A stretch of DNA of 64,000 nt from Coprococcus comes ATCC 27758 (GCF_025149785.1 NZ_CP102277.1:2976001-3040000); one strand, 5' to 3'. Counted from the stretch's first letter, positions 8,735 to 17,076 are shown. Notes: generated from the sequence alone by a model not told the origin. Made by a program: numbers and translations.

Positions 8735-10426
8735 CTACACACTGCACTTCTCATATGCAAACAATGCAGCTCCAAGTGCACCACAAAGCTGTGCCTCGTC
8801 GCAAATATACAATTTCGCATCCAGCTTTTCTTCCAGTGCTTTGATGATTCCAGGATTCTTTGCCACTCCGCCTGTCATCATATATTCTCCCGGATTCTTT
8901 TTCCCAAGACGTGCCGCCAGTGCTCCTACTTTCGAAGCAACCGACACATTCAGACCATGGATGATATCTGCCACATCTTTATTCTGAGCCACAAGTGATA
9001 CCACCTCTGACTCAGCGAACACCGTACACATACTGGAAATCACAATATTTTCCTTCCATTCCAATCCTTTTGTACTCATCTCTTCAAGAGAAAGTCCCAA
9101 AGTCCGTGCCATCATTTCCAGAAACCTTCCGGTTCCTGCCGCACATTTGTCATTCATCAGGAAATTCTTTACTGCGCCATTTTCATCGATGCTGATTGCC
9201 TTGATATCCTGTCCGCCGATATCGATCACCGTCCGCACATTCGGGTTCAGGTAATGCGCACCTTTGGCATGACAGGTGATCTCTGTAATACTGTCATCCC
9301 CGCTTTCAATATAAGCACGTCCATATCCCGTCGTGACAATTCTAACGATTTCTTCTTCCTTAATTCCTGCCTTCTCTACAGCAAGATCCAGACTTTTCTC
9401 CGCACTCATCATCGCTCCGCCGCCTGTCGGAATGATCATCGTAGATTTAATTTTTCCGTCCTGATCCAAAATCACAACGTCTGTACTTGTAGAGCCACTG
9501 TCGATCCCTGCTACATAATATATTCCTGACTCCATCTTTTTTCTTGCCTCCTCACTGATTCCTTTTCCCGGATCCATGTCTTCCGATCCTTCAATCGTTT
9601 CTGCAAATGCCTGGATTCTCGTCAGTAACTGTCCAGCGCTCTGACTTGTAAAATCCGTCTCGATTTTCAGAAGCGGTACTTTGATATTCTTTTTAATGCT
9701 CGCATATTCAAATCCATAATAATCACAGAATTTGATCGTATGATAAATAATTCCCTTCAGGTTTGGATCCAGATACAGCTGATTTCTCCGAGTGTTGTTA
9801 TTCATTCGGAAACATGGGATCTGGCAAAGCAGGGCATCCGCATAAGCCAGAAACATTTTTTCTTCATCCATCTGTCTCATCTGCTCCGGAACAACTGCAA
9901 GCTGTCTTCCGCCGGTGCAGGTAAGATTGTCCACGTCCATCTGAATATTATCCCGGATCATTTTTTCAAGAATACCCGTTACACGCACACCCATCAGACC
10001 AATGTATGGCTTCATTTCTGTCTCATTTTCTGTAAATGAATTTAAAAATGCTTCCTTATCAAATGTTTTTCCGGAAAATTTTTCGTATGCTTTTTTCAGA
10101 CGCATGATTGCCTGTGCATACTTTACCTTCTCACATTCATTATCTTCATGCGGAAGATCCAGCATATATAAAAATTTGCATTTTCCGGTGCTCTCTACAA
10201 TATCATAAACTCTCCGTGCAGAATCACAACAGTTCACAAGTACAAGCTGCTTGACCTTTCCTTCCAGAACTGCCTGAATCACAGATTTCCCAAAGCCGCA
10301 CAGATTTGCGTGTGCGATCTGATCCGACATTTCAAAGTTCTCCGGCATTTCCTCCAGTACGGCACACTCTTCTCCAAATGCATTCAATAACTCTACCGGT
10401 GTATATTTACAGACATAATGTATCAT
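8735..10426 (-). CDS. Fusion of a 2-hydroxyacyl-CoA dehydratase-like subunit and its BadF/HgdC-type activase
   Basis: 563 residues. Residues 1-290 resemble the HgdB/HgdA subunits of 2-hydroxyacyl-CoA dehydratases and benzoyl-CoA reductases, with scattered Cys (NLCGFGK, NCCDSARR, TCTGGR) of the iron-sulfur type. Residues about 318-560 are a complete ASKHA ATPase of the HgdC/BadF family: GIDSGSTSTDVVILD, TTGYGR, IGGQDIKAI, NDKCAAGTGRFLE, SSMCTVFAESEV and TGGVAKNPG. In the family the activase uses ATP to push one electron at low potential into the dehydratase. ATG at 10426, overlapping the upstream gene by 20 bases, is chosen over 10459 for the G-rich sequence in front of it. Having both parts in one chain is unusual: most relatives encode them separately. 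Confidence 0.88.
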   Translation of the reverse strand: MIHYVCKYTPVELLNAFGEECAVLEEMPENFEMSDQIAHANLCGFGKSVIQAVLEGKVKQLVLVNCCDSARRVYDIVESTGKCKFLYMLDLPHEDNECEKVKYAQAIMRLKKAYEKFSGKTFDKEAFLNSFTENETEMKPYIGLMGVRVTGILEKMIRDNIQMDVDNLTCTGGRQLAVVPEQMRQMDEEKMFLAYADALLCQIPCFRMNNNTRRNQLYLDPNLKGIIYHTIKFCDYYGFEYASIKKNIKVPLLKIETDFTSQSAGQLLTRIQAFAETIEGSEDMDPGKGISEEARKKMESGIYYVAGIDSGSTSTDVVILDQDGKIKSTMIIPTGGGAMMSAEKSLDLAVEKAGIKEEEIVRIVTTGYGRAYIESGDDSITEITCHAKGAHYLNPNVRTVIDIGGQDIKAISIDENGAVKNFLMNDKCAAGTGRFLEMMARTLGLSLEEMSTKGLEWKENIVISSMCTVFAESEVVSLVAQNKDVADIIHGLNVSVASKVGALAARLGKKNPGEYMMTGGVAKNPGIIKALEEKLDAKLYICDEAQLCGALGAALFAYEKCSV

Positions 10427-11732
10427 CTGACCCAGCCCCCTTTCCGTGATTTGCGGCATATTTTTCTGCTTTATTTACCTTCAGCATCTCCATATAAGCC
10501 TGAAGTCTTGTAGAAATCTGTCCATCACTGCTGTTTGCCGGATTACATCCATCTCCATCAAGGATCATGGTCGGGATCCCTGCTTCCTCAAGCGATCCTT
10601 TGATCAGACTGGAAGCTCCGATCGTACCTTTGCATCCCCAATGTGTAAAAAGGATTCCTCCATCCACATTTGTCTGCGCCGCAAGCTCTTTTGCCTTCTG
10701 GATTCTCTGCTTGACGCTTCCATTGTAAATGCAGTTCACCATCTTTTCTGCCATGGACTCATACGGATCTTCATAATGTGTCTTCTGAAATCCGTCTGCC
10801 ACAAAGTCACAGGCACTGATATGAATCTGGTCACTGTAATTGAAAATATCCTTTACCGGTTCCTGCAAAAATGGCATCATATGCATCCAGAGAATATGCA
10901 GACCTTCGCTCTTCGGTGCCTTTTTCACATCTTCCAGAAGCAATTTCGTGTACTTGACTGCCTCCTGCGAACCCGCCATGAGGTGGCACATGAAAATCGC
11001 GTACAGCTCATTGGTCAGGCTCGTGACCGGATCATGTTCTTTGCGCAGTGCCAGCTGTTCATGATAATATGCGGCTGCCTGGTTGCTGTTATTGACCGCC
11101 TGCCGTACTGCCTCTTCGGAAATCTTCTTTCCAGTAACATCTTCTAAAAATGCTTTCAACTCCCGGAGCTGATCTGCCACATATTTTACAGAATCTTCGT
11201 TCTTGTCATATGGTACATCTATAAAAAATCCCGGAAGCATATTTTTCTGCTTCAGATACGGAAAGGTCATCATATTGCTGTCACATGCCAGATTTGTGTA
11301 GATCATACATTTTGGCTTTGGCACAAGTCCGGATAGTGCCGCTCCAAGGAAAACTCTGTGATAGGAGCACATCGTTTCCGGAAATCCCTCTTCTTCTGTT
11401 TTTCTCAAAAATGTCTGCTCACATCTTGTTCCCGCGATAAAGCAGGACATTGCTTCTACCGAATACGGAGTCAGCCCTGCCGCCGTCAAAAGCTCTCCCG
11501 GAACAAAGATGCTGACCATCGCTGAATTTTCAGGCTTTGAAAGTGCCTGGATGATATTTTTCATAACAATTCTTGCTACATACTGTCCCGATTTTGGCAG
11601 CTTTTTATCTGAAAAAAAGAGCAGTCGTTTCTCCTGAAGTCGGTATCCTGTAAGAAGAAGCCTGCGCGCCTTCCCGGGATCCTCCAGAGACATACTGCTC
11701 ACTGCGTTACCAAATTTTTGTATAATGTCCAT
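10407..11732 (-). CDS. 2-hydroxyacyl-CoA dehydratase family subunit (HgdB/YjiM-like)
   Basis: 441 residues with the features of the HGD-D family: VSIFVPGELLTAAGLTPYSV, CSYHRVFLGAAL, ACDSNMMTFPYL, PGFFIDVPYD, and near the end THWGCKGTIGASS and ILDGDGCNPANSS. Conserved Cys would bind a [4Fe-4S] or double-cubane cluster. It is co-transcribed with the fused dehydratase/activase gene (20-base overlap). The true substrate is unknown. Relatives act on 2-hydroxyacyl-CoA, aromatic CoA esters or small molecules such as acetylene, and nothing in the neighbourhood (no CoA transferase, no electron-transfer flavoprotein) narrows it. Confidence 0.87.
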   Translation of the reverse strand: MDIIQKFGNAVSSMSLEDPGKARRLLLTGYRLQEKRLLFFSDKKLPKSGQYVARIVMKNIIQALSKPENSAMVSIFVPGELLTAAGLTPYSVEAMSCFIAGTRCEQTFLRKTEEEGFPETMCSYHRVFLGAALSGLVPKPKCMIYTNLACDSNMMTFPYLKQKNMLPGFFIDVPYDKNEDSVKYVADQLRELKAFLEDVTGKKISEEAVRQAVNNSNQAAAYYHEQLALRKEHDPVTSLTNELYAIFMCHLMAGSQEAVKYTKLLLEDVKKAPKSEGLHILWMHMMPFLQEPVKDIFNYSDQIHISACDFVADGFQKTHYEDPYESMAEKMVNCIYNGSVKQRIQKAKELAAQTNVDGGILFTHWGCKGTIGASSLIKGSLEEAGIPTMILDGDGCNPANSSDGQISTRLQAYMEMLKVNKAEKYAANHGKGAGSDDTLCL

Positions 11733-11775
11733 TATAGAATTCCTCTCTGTTTTGCCTTTACTTGCTGTCTGATAT

Positions 11776-11803
11776 ATTATAGCAGTTGTGTCGGGAAAGT
11801 AAA
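11776..11803 (-). promoter_or_regulatory. Promoter of the dehydratase operon
   Basis: A perfect TATAAT on the minus strand (11781-11776) with TTTACT 16 bases upstream (11803-11798), about 45 bases before the ATG at 11732. The -35 hexamer is weak. Confidence 0.55.
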
Positions 11804-11878
11804 GAGGAATCTATTGACTTCAACGGAACGTAATACTATCTACTGGTTTTCATTTTCCATTCTTTTCCCACCAAAAAA

Positions 11879-11910
11879 GCTTCCTGCCACAAACCAAGTA
11901 GCAGGAAGTT
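11879..11910 (-). terminator. Terminator behind the toxin-antitoxin genes and reductase remnant
   Basis: Inverted repeat CTTCCTGC / GCAGGAAG; read on the minus strand it is followed by CTTTTTT, so it ends transcripts coming from the 12.8-12.0 kb region before they reach the dehydratase operon. Confidence 0.75.
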
Positions 11911-11911
11911 T

Positions 11912-12068
11912 CTTTTTCACACCCGTCTGCCTTAAGAGACTGCATGGTTTCCATTAACTATGCAGTCAGCGGAAGTGAAGCATTTACTGCGTGAGATACA
12001 TTCAGCGCATTATTCAGATCTTTGATATGAAACTCAATACGAAACCCTGATTTGAAGTTGTATTCCAT
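11912..12068 (-). pseudogene. Remnant of a 2-hydroxy-3-oxopropionate reductase (GarR-like) C-terminus
   Basis: Translation from 12068 gives MEYNFKSGFRIEFHIKDLNN, then ALNVSHAVNASLPLTA, a TAG stop at 11960-11958, and in the same frame LMETMQSLKADGCEKK. This matches the C-terminal helical domain of beta-hydroxyacid dehydrogenases such as tartronate semialdehyde reductase (FRIDLHIKDL..AL..A...G...PLTA). The catalytic Rossmann part is absent, and an in-frame stop splits what is left, so it is a dead fragment. It abuts the PIN gene stop directly, as if the toxin-antitoxin pair had replaced the 5' part. Confidence 0.7.
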
Positions 12069-12069
12069 T

Positions 12070-12564
12070 TTAATCTTTCAATCTGCTTAACAGCATTTGA
12101 TAATGCCGCTGTCCGATATGTCGGCCTGCACGCTGTAACCCATCAATACATTCTCTTACTTCATCAGCTGTCAATTCCTTTTCTTCATAAGCAGCCATAA
12201 GTATTCCAATTGTTCCCATTATACTAAGTCCCATTTGAGCAGATACATTTCTCCCCCTTGCCTCATCCATCAACAAGATATCTGCTTTCAATTCGTCTGT
12301 CAAAACAATTGCCTCACTCTCGCCTTGATCAAGTCCAGTTGCTCTTTTTAAGATATTAACGGATTCTGGAACATTTACTCGCTTCACAAAAATGAATTCC
12401 TTTTGACAAATTTGATCTGCTTCCACTTGAAAACGCTTATCACTTGTCAATTCATCAAATACTGCCTGTGGAATCAATACTTCTCCAAATAATTCTTTCA
12501 GCAAATCCACACGCTTGATTTTAAGAAGCGATATAAGTGGTGTTGTATCTGATACAACAATCAT
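12070..12564 (-). CDS. PIN-like nuclease toxin, DUF3368 family
   Basis: 164 residues. The PIN-fold acidic residues are visible: VSDTTPLISL at the start (Asp 5), DELTSDKR, LDQGESEAI (Glu) and LLMDEARGRNVS (Asp). DUF3368 proteins are usually coded with UPF0175 proteins and are regarded as toxin and antitoxin; the toxin would cut RNA in a Mg-dependent way. That pairing is seen here: the ATG overlaps the stop of the upstream UPF0175 gene by four bases (ATGA), so translation is coupled. GGAGG lies seven bases in front. Activity is inferred, not shown. Confidence 0.85.
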   Translation of the reverse strand: MIVVSDTTPLISLLKIKRVDLLKELFGEVLIPQAVFDELTSDKRFQVEADQICQKEFIFVKRVNVPESVNILKRATGLDQGESEAIVLTDELKADILLMDEARGRNVSAQMGLSIMGTIGILMAAYEEKELTADEVRECIDGLQRAGRHIGQRHYQMLLSRLKD

Positions 12565-12851
12565 ACAGAAACCTCCTTCTCCTTCATCCGCCTGAAAGTA
12601 TCCAGTTCATCATCCAGTTCATCCATTGTCATATCAAAATAAGAATAACCCAGCTTATCATATAAATCTATCAACTCTGATTTTCTTATACCAAGAATTT
12701 CCGCTGCGCGCCCATGCGAAATTGTTTGATTCAAGATATATGGGTACAACAATAACGCATTTCTAGTAAGCTCAGCTTCTGGATTCAACGTCACCAAATA
12801 TTTTGCCATTCCTGTTGGAACATTAATAGTTACAGATTCCTTTTTTACCAT
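12561..12851 (-). CDS. UPF0175 family protein, probable antitoxin
   Basis: 96 residues. The middle segment (LTRNALLLYPYILNQTISHG, then RAAEILGIRKSELIDLYDKLG) has the helix-turn-helix pattern of UPF0175 proteins. These are thought to bind their own promoter and to neutralise a DUF3368/PIN toxin. It is the first gene of a two-gene operon with the toxin at 12070. AAAGGATG precedes the start. The C-terminal DELDDELDTFRRMKEKE tail is acidic and probably contacts the toxin; this last point is inference. Confidence 0.85.
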   Translation of the reverse strand: MVKKESVTINVPTGMAKYLVTLNPEAELTRNALLLYPYILNQTISHGRAAEILGIRKSELIDLYDKLGYSYFDMTMDELDDELDTFRRMKEKEVSV

Positions 12852-12930
12852 AATGTCACATCCTTTTATACTATCTTATTTACTTCTTTGTTTTCACAAA
12901 GTTTCGGGAAAATTTCTCTTCTTTTTTTAT

Positions 12931-12959
12931 ATTATAGCCAGTATTTTTCTTCTCTACAA
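12931..12959 (-). promoter_or_regulatory. Promoter of the UPF0175/PIN operon
   Basis: Minus-strand TTGTAG (12959-12954) and TATAAT (12936-12931) with a 17-base spacer, 80 bases before the antitoxin ATG. The gap 12960-13144 holds an inverted repeat CCAGAA/TTCTGG near 12997-13031 and nothing else recognised. Confidence 0.7.
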
Positions 12960-13144
12960 CTAAATTTTGAACCTCCACAATTTGATTTTTCTAGCATCCA
13001 GAAAACCAGCTGTGTCTTGGGATTCTGGAAAACAGAACCCACAAGTTCATATTTCAAGGTTTAATTTTCTTTATTGATTGCTACGCAAATTACTTTTTTC
13101 AAGATATAATATCTGCTCTTCTATCTCTTACTCAAATTTAATAG

Positions 13145-13408
13145 CTATAATGCATGTGTTTTTACAATGTAAACATATCCTGTCACATCACCATTTCCCA
13201 TGACTGCTACTGGATTTTTCTTTGTAGCATGCTCAATATAATCTTCACCATAATCATCAATAAATTCTTTTATTATTTCTTCGCTTCTTTCTTTAGCCTT
13301 CGCAAAAGAAGAAAAAAGTTCTAATGATAACATCTCAGGATCCTCATCTTCAGGAAACAATATCATATTTACAACACCGTATATTTCACGCATTTTATTC
13401 ATCATCAT
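13145..13408 (-). CDS. Small acidic protein of unknown function, second gene of the Xre cassette
   Basis: 87 residues, not recognised. It is acidic in the middle (FPEDEDPEMLSLELF, EEIIKEFIDDYGEDY) and ends with a beta-like GNGDVTGYVYIVKTHAL. No signal peptide or membrane segment is visible. Its ATG overlaps the stop of the upstream 86-residue gene (ATGA), which shows translational coupling. GAGGAG precedes the start. With its partner it lies opposite an Xre-type repressor and between a toxin-antitoxin pair and a secretion locus, so it may be a toxin-antitoxin-like or phage-derived cassette; that is inference. Confidence 0.65.
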   Translation of the reverse strand: MMMNKMREIYGVVNMILFPEDEDPEMLSLELFSSFAKAKERSEEIIKEFIDDYGEDYIEHATKKNPVAVMGNGDVTGYVYIVKTHAL

Positions 13409-13665
13409 TCACACTCCTCGTACTGTTCACATAAACTCAAAACATTTCTAATATTTTCCATATTATCATCCCAATATTTTTCTGCTACTCCTGGTGGCAC
13501 ACCATTAAGCAACTCTAATCGAAATTTGGCTAAATTATAGCCTTCTCTCATACCGTCATAGTATATTTCTTTAATAATATTTCCAAGTTTGTCATCTCCG
13601 TAGCACCGCATCGTTTTACTAAATTTCTTACTGTCAATCTGTTTTCCAATCTCTTCTTTTCCCAT
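13405..13665 (-). CDS. Small protein of unknown function, first gene of the Xre cassette
   Basis: 86 residues from the ATG at 13665, preceded by a run of seven G that is an unusually strong Shine-Dalgarno sequence. Visible parts: a basic N-terminus (MGKEEIGKQIDSKKFSKTMR), then IIKEIYYDGMREGYNLAKFR, a predicted helix, and an acidic C-terminus (SLCEQYEECE). No known family is recognised. Divergent to the Xre gene at 13793, with shared operator-like palindromes between them, and coupled to the downstream 87-residue gene. Confidence 0.65.
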   Translation of the reverse strand: MGKEEIGKQIDSKKFSKTMRCYGDDKLGNIIKEIYYDGMREGYNLAKFRLELLNGVPPGVAEKYWDDNMENIRNVLSLCEQYEECE

Positions 13666-13680
13666 TCTTCGCCCCCCCAA

Positions 13681-13752
13681 ATATACCATTGGTATATTTT
13701 ATATTAATCATATACTAATGGTATTGTCAAGTTATTTATGATAAAATATAAA
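13681..13752. promoter_or_regulatory. Overlapping divergent promoters with paired operator palindromes
   Basis: For the Xre gene, TTGTCA (13724-13729) and TATAAA (13747-13752) have a 17-base spacer. For the leftward genes, TTGACA (13730-13725, minus strand) and TAATAT (13706-13701) have an 18-base spacer. The two -35 boxes overlap almost completely. Two related palindromes are present: ATATACCATTGGTATAT at 13681-13697, just past the leftward -10, and ATACTAATGGTAT at 13712-13724, overlapping both -35 boxes. These are the obvious binding sites for the Xre protein, which could switch both promoters at once. Confidence 0.7.
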
Positions 13753-13792
13753 TATCATTATTCCAACAATAACAGGAGTATTAGTAAACGTA

Positions 13793-14152
13793 ATGGATAT
13801 TTTAGATAAAGAACGATTAAAAGAATGTAGACTAAAACTGGGAATAACCAAACAAGAAGCTGCTAAAAGGGTACAAATTTCTCAGCCCGCATATCTGCGA
13901 TATGAAGCAGGCTCACGTAATCCTTCTATACAAACTATTGCTAAAATGGCTGAAGTTTTTTCAACATCTACAGATTACCTCGTTGGGAAATCTGCTGATC
14001 CGACTCCAAATAGAATAGTAGTTGTGCAAAATGAATCCCCTTCTCTGTTTTTTCTCATCGAAACATGCAAAAACCTAAACGCATCTCAATTAACACGACT
14101 TACAGATTATGCAAAAGCATTATCAAATGCCGCTCCAGATAGTGAAAAATAG
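13793..14152 (+). CDS. Xre-family helix-turn-helix repressor
   Basis: 119 residues. Residues 8-62 form a Cro/C1-type HTH: RLKLGITKQEAAKRVQISQP, then AYLRYEAGSRNPSIQTIAKM and FSTSTDYLVGK. The C-terminal half (VVVQNESPSLFFLIETCKNL, LTRLTDYAKALS) is a short dimerisation-like helical region. It probably represses its own gene and the divergent two-gene operon through the palindromes between them. A prophage or TA-like repressor role is possible. AGGAG lies 13 bases upstream of the ATG, which is rather far. Confidence 0.87.
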   Translation: MDILDKERLKECRLKLGITKQEAAKRVQISQPAYLRYEAGSRNPSIQTIAKMAEVFSTSTDYLVGKSADPTPNRIVVVQNESPSLFFLIETCKNLNASQLTRLTDYAKALSNAAPDSEK

Positions 14153-14332
14153 GTTTATAAATATAATGCAAGAAGTATACAAACTGACTTATTTTACAAA
14201 TACTAATTCAAAATAGTTCTTACTAAATTGAACCATTTCATTCAGTAAGACCTATTTTTTCATATGGGTATTTGTTGTTCTTATTTCAAATATTCCGCAA
14301 AAATCACTTCCAAATTTCAGAAGTAAAAAACC

Positions 14333-14378
14333 TTACCGATCTTCAGTTTTTTACTTCTGAATATCAGTAAGGTTTCTT
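14333..14378. terminator. Terminator at the end of the secretion operon
   Basis: Inverted repeat AAACCTTAC / GTAAGGTTT. Read on the minus strand it is followed by TTTTTTAC and lies just past the last gene of the long operon (stop at 14384). It can also stop the Xre transcript coming from the left. Its stem and loop resemble the thrH terminator at 8638. Confidence 0.75.
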
Positions 14379-14383
14379 TGCAA

Positions 14384-15367
14384 CTATCTCGTATACATAG
14401 TTTCTTCTTCTTCGTCATCGCCACCAGGATTTATCGTGCCGAGCTGATTCCAGTCCAAAATAACAGAATCAGTAAACGCATTGATGACAAGACCTGTTAA
14501 TGCATATTGTGATCTCTTTGCCATATCCATCACATCAGAAAAGCGTAACTCTCTTTGAGAAAATTTCTTTCCATATTCTTTCATTTCCGCTCTACTTGTA
14601 AACACTGGAAGATAATATCTTTCTCCATTTTTCAGAATATCCAGCTGATTTTTTTCACTAATGTATGGAACCCATACTTTGCTGTTCTTCAAAGTCTCTA
14701 TCATATCATTTTCTGCAGACCAGCTTTTTTCTTTTTTATAAATGTTCAGTGTTTCCTCCAGACTTTTAGGGCTGTCAGCTGATACAAAATCATTATTTTT
14801 TTCCGCCTGCTGCCAGGTGCTTCCATTATTAGCAGTTTCGGATGTGTGAATTTCTGTATATGTGTTGTTCTGTGTTGTTCCGGCTGTACTATTCCCAGTA
14901 TGGTTTAACTGATTGCTTCCACCTGATATTTCCTGATACTGTTTCCATTTTTTATCAATCCGGATCGCACCGGCTAAAGCAAGTAAAAAGGCTATAGCCC
15001 CAATACCTATCGTCCCGCCTAATACAAGTACCAGAACTATATAGACCAATTCTGTTATAGCAAGAATATACGCCATTTTTGTTGTTTTCTTTTTTAGCAG
15101 AAGAATTCCCATAACAATATCAAAAATCATAAACAACATATTAAGCTTTACTGCCCATAGCCGGCTCATATCATCATAACTTCCACCAGCCTGAAATACG
15201 CTTTCCGCTGTCTTTCCTATCTCTGAACAAATCAATATCCCTGATCCAATAGATACCACACCAGCCCAGGTAAAAAAAGAACGTATCTTTTTAAAATTAG
15301 GCAAAGCTGTAAATTCTTCCTTTGTAAGTCCCTTCGGAAGTGTATTAAGATCAATTTTTTCCGCCAT
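14384..15367 (-). CDS. Membrane protein with C-terminal SseB-like domain (secretion locus, last gene)
   Basis: 327 residues. Residues about 35-140 contain four probable membrane helices (FFTWAGVVSIGSGILICSEI, MLFMIFDIVMGILLL, AYILAITELVYIVLVLVLGG, IGIGAIAFLLALAGAI). A Ser/Thr/Asn-rich linker follows (about 150-205), then a cytosolic-looking domain with VWVPYISEKNQ, YYLPVFTSRAEMKEYG and YALTGLVINAFT, the pattern of SseB-type domains that occur in secretion-related and housekeeping proteins of many bacteria. It ends with a short acidic tail. It is 66 bases behind the OmpA lipoprotein gene in the same strand run. Role unknown; perhaps an adaptor at the membrane. Confidence 0.7.
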   Translation of the reverse strand: MAEKIDLNTLPKGLTKEEFTALPNFKKIRSFFTWAGVVSIGSGILICSEIGKTAESVFQAGGSYDDMSRLWAVKLNMLFMIFDIVMGILLLKKKTTKMAYILAITELVYIVLVLVLGGTIGIGAIAFLLALAGAIRIDKKWKQYQEISGGSNQLNHTGNSTAGTTQNNTYTEIHTSETANNGSTWQQAEKNNDFVSADSPKSLEETLNIYKKEKSWSAENDMIETLKNSKVWVPYISEKNQLDILKNGERYYLPVFTSRAEMKEYGKKFSQRELRFSDVMDMAKRSQYALTGLVINAFTDSVILDWNQLGTINPGGDDEEEETMYTR

Positions 15368-15433
15368 TCTTATCTTCTCCTTATGTGTCTGCTCTTATTT
15401 CCTATTATATTATTTTATGTTTGATTTTTATCA

Positions 15434-17053
15434 TTACTCTGTCTTCAGGACATATCTGACTTCTACACGTCTTGATGCTGCAGCGTCTTCTTTTCCTTCT
15501 CCATCCAGAATCAGATTATTTGCTCCATTACCGACAACCTCGATAGCATTCGTAAGTTCCGGATAACCTGCTTTAATATAATCTGCAACAGTCTTTGCTC
15601 TTTCCTGAGAGAGTTTTAAATTGTAAGCCTCGTCTCCTGCTGAATCGGTATAGCCCTCCACTACGATTGTCGATACCTTTCCATCTTCTATCGCACTGGA
15701 TATTACCGGTACATAGGCTGCAAGGAATTGATCCAGATAAGCCTTTCCCTCTTCTGACAAATCTGCCTTATCCCATGCAAAAAGCACATTATTATCCATC
15801 TGTACTGTTCCCGTCGACTCGTCTATCTTCGTAGAATCAAGTCCCTGCTCTTTGAAGGCTCCCATGAGTCCGCTTGAGACTGCTGTCTGGTTTTCTTTTA
15901 ACTCTCCCAGCTCATCTTCACTCATACTGCTCACATCAGCATCTGTCTCTAAATTATCACTTAATTCACCATTCCAATATGCAGTGGAATCATAAACATA
16001 AGGATACCATTTTCCATCAACACAGATGGACAAGCCTCCATCCATTCCTCCATTTGGTCGGTTAGTAATCAGGAAAATCCCTGTGATTTTTCCACCTTCG
16101 CCTTCTTCAGATTCTCCAAGATCATAATTGTAACGATAGGTGCTGTCCCAGGTAAGAGTAAACTGATTGCCATCAATCTGTGTTTTTACATTCTCACCTG
16201 TTCTTCCATCTGCCCACTCAATATAAGAATCATCACCGTCTTCCGTATTCAAAGACAAATGAACTATCCCATCATATCCGGAACTAGAATTTTTGGCATA
16301 TCCCCATTCATAAAGTCCTTCATTCTTTTTTTCTGCATAAAGTATATCCGCAGATCTAAGTCTTGTACTTTTTCCGTCCTTAGACAAAATTAAATCCAAA
16401 CCGTCGAAGCCATAAGAGTATTCAACCCAATCCTTGCGATCTTGTACATGATATCCCAGATTAGTTTCATCCTCATCATCCATAATCAAAGCTTCCAATC
16501 CCATATAGAGTTTGTCTCCTACTACTTCGTAGGCAAATGTGAAGAGAGTATTTACCGAATAAGAATATTCTCCATCCTCACTATATTTTTTTCTTTCGAC
16601 AAAAGAGGCACGAATGTGATCATATTGCCAATATTCATGCAATGCGCCAATCTGCTGGTCTGTCAGACCTTCCTCTTCTTTCAGTTCTTTGTCTGTTTTT
16701 CCAGACAGGTCATAAATCAGGAAATCAGTGTCTGCATATATCTGTATCGGAAGAATCTGCACCTCATATTTTTCCGAATCCTCAAGCTGCAGAGTCATAT
16801 AGCCATAATCATCCGCATGCTCATTCGCATAGGAACCATCTTCATCTTTATAATTTTCTTCATTCCGATAGGTCCCGTAAAGCATATAAGCGTGCGGATC
16901 TGATCCTAAATCCACCAGCTCTGCATTTTTAGTTTGCTTACTACCACTACTATTACTACTATTACTGTCACTACTATACTTAATTCCAGCTCCACATGCT
17001 GTAAACACCATTGTGGACATCAAAAGGCTAAACAATACACAAAACTTTTTCAT
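15434..17053 (-). CDS. Lipoprotein with C-terminal OmpA-type peptidoglycan-binding domain
   Basis: 539 residues. A lipoprotein signal peptide (MKKFCVLFSLLMSTMVFTAC) leaves Cys 20 as anchor, with Phe at -3 instead of the usual Leu. The mature start CGAGIK is like that of the next lipoprotein upstream (CGGGIK). Residues about 50-390 are a long beta-rich region of unknown fold. Residues about 420-535 are an OmpA-like domain: VLFAWDKADLSEEGKAYLDQ, VVEGYTDSAGDEAYNLKLSQ, RAKTVADYI and ASRRVEVRYV, with the Asp and Arg that hold diaminopimelate. It should tether the outer membrane face to peptidoglycan. OmpA domains on lipoproteins are well known in Gram-negatives and less usual in a Gram-positive secretion locus. 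Confidence 0.85.
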   Translation of the reverse strand: MKKFCVLFSLLMSTMVFTACGAGIKYSSDSNSSNSSGSKQTKNAELVDLGSDPHAYMLYGTYRNEENYKDEDGSYANEHADDYGYMTLQLEDSEKYEVQILPIQIYADTDFLIYDLSGKTDKELKEEEGLTDQQIGALHEYWQYDHIRASFVERKKYSEDGEYSYSVNTLFTFAYEVVGDKLYMGLEALIMDDEDETNLGYHVQDRKDWVEYSYGFDGLDLILSKDGKSTRLRSADILYAEKKNEGLYEWGYAKNSSSGYDGIVHLSLNTEDGDDSYIEWADGRTGENVKTQIDGNQFTLTWDSTYRYNYDLGESEEGEGGKITGIFLITNRPNGGMDGGLSICVDGKWYPYVYDSTAYWNGELSDNLETDADVSSMSEDELGELKENQTAVSSGLMGAFKEQGLDSTKIDESTGTVQMDNNVLFAWDKADLSEEGKAYLDQFLAAYVPVISSAIEDGKVSTIVVEGYTDSAGDEAYNLKLSQERAKTVADYIKAGYPELTNAIEVVGNGANNLILDGEGKEDAAASRRVEVRYVLKTE

Positions 17054-17076
17054 ACCTTTCTTTTTTCCCCTTCACC

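Noticed and set aside
10446-11147. Plus-strand open frame of 233 codons inside the dehydratase gene
   Set aside because: Antisense shadow of a conserved gene; no ribosome binding site and no recognisable motif.
8638-14378. The two AAACCTTACC..GGTAAGGTTT hairpins as ends of a composite element
   Set aside because: They are ordinary terminator hairpins at gene ends; the genes between them have nothing in common and no transposase is present. They may share a common origin as repeat sequences, but that is all.
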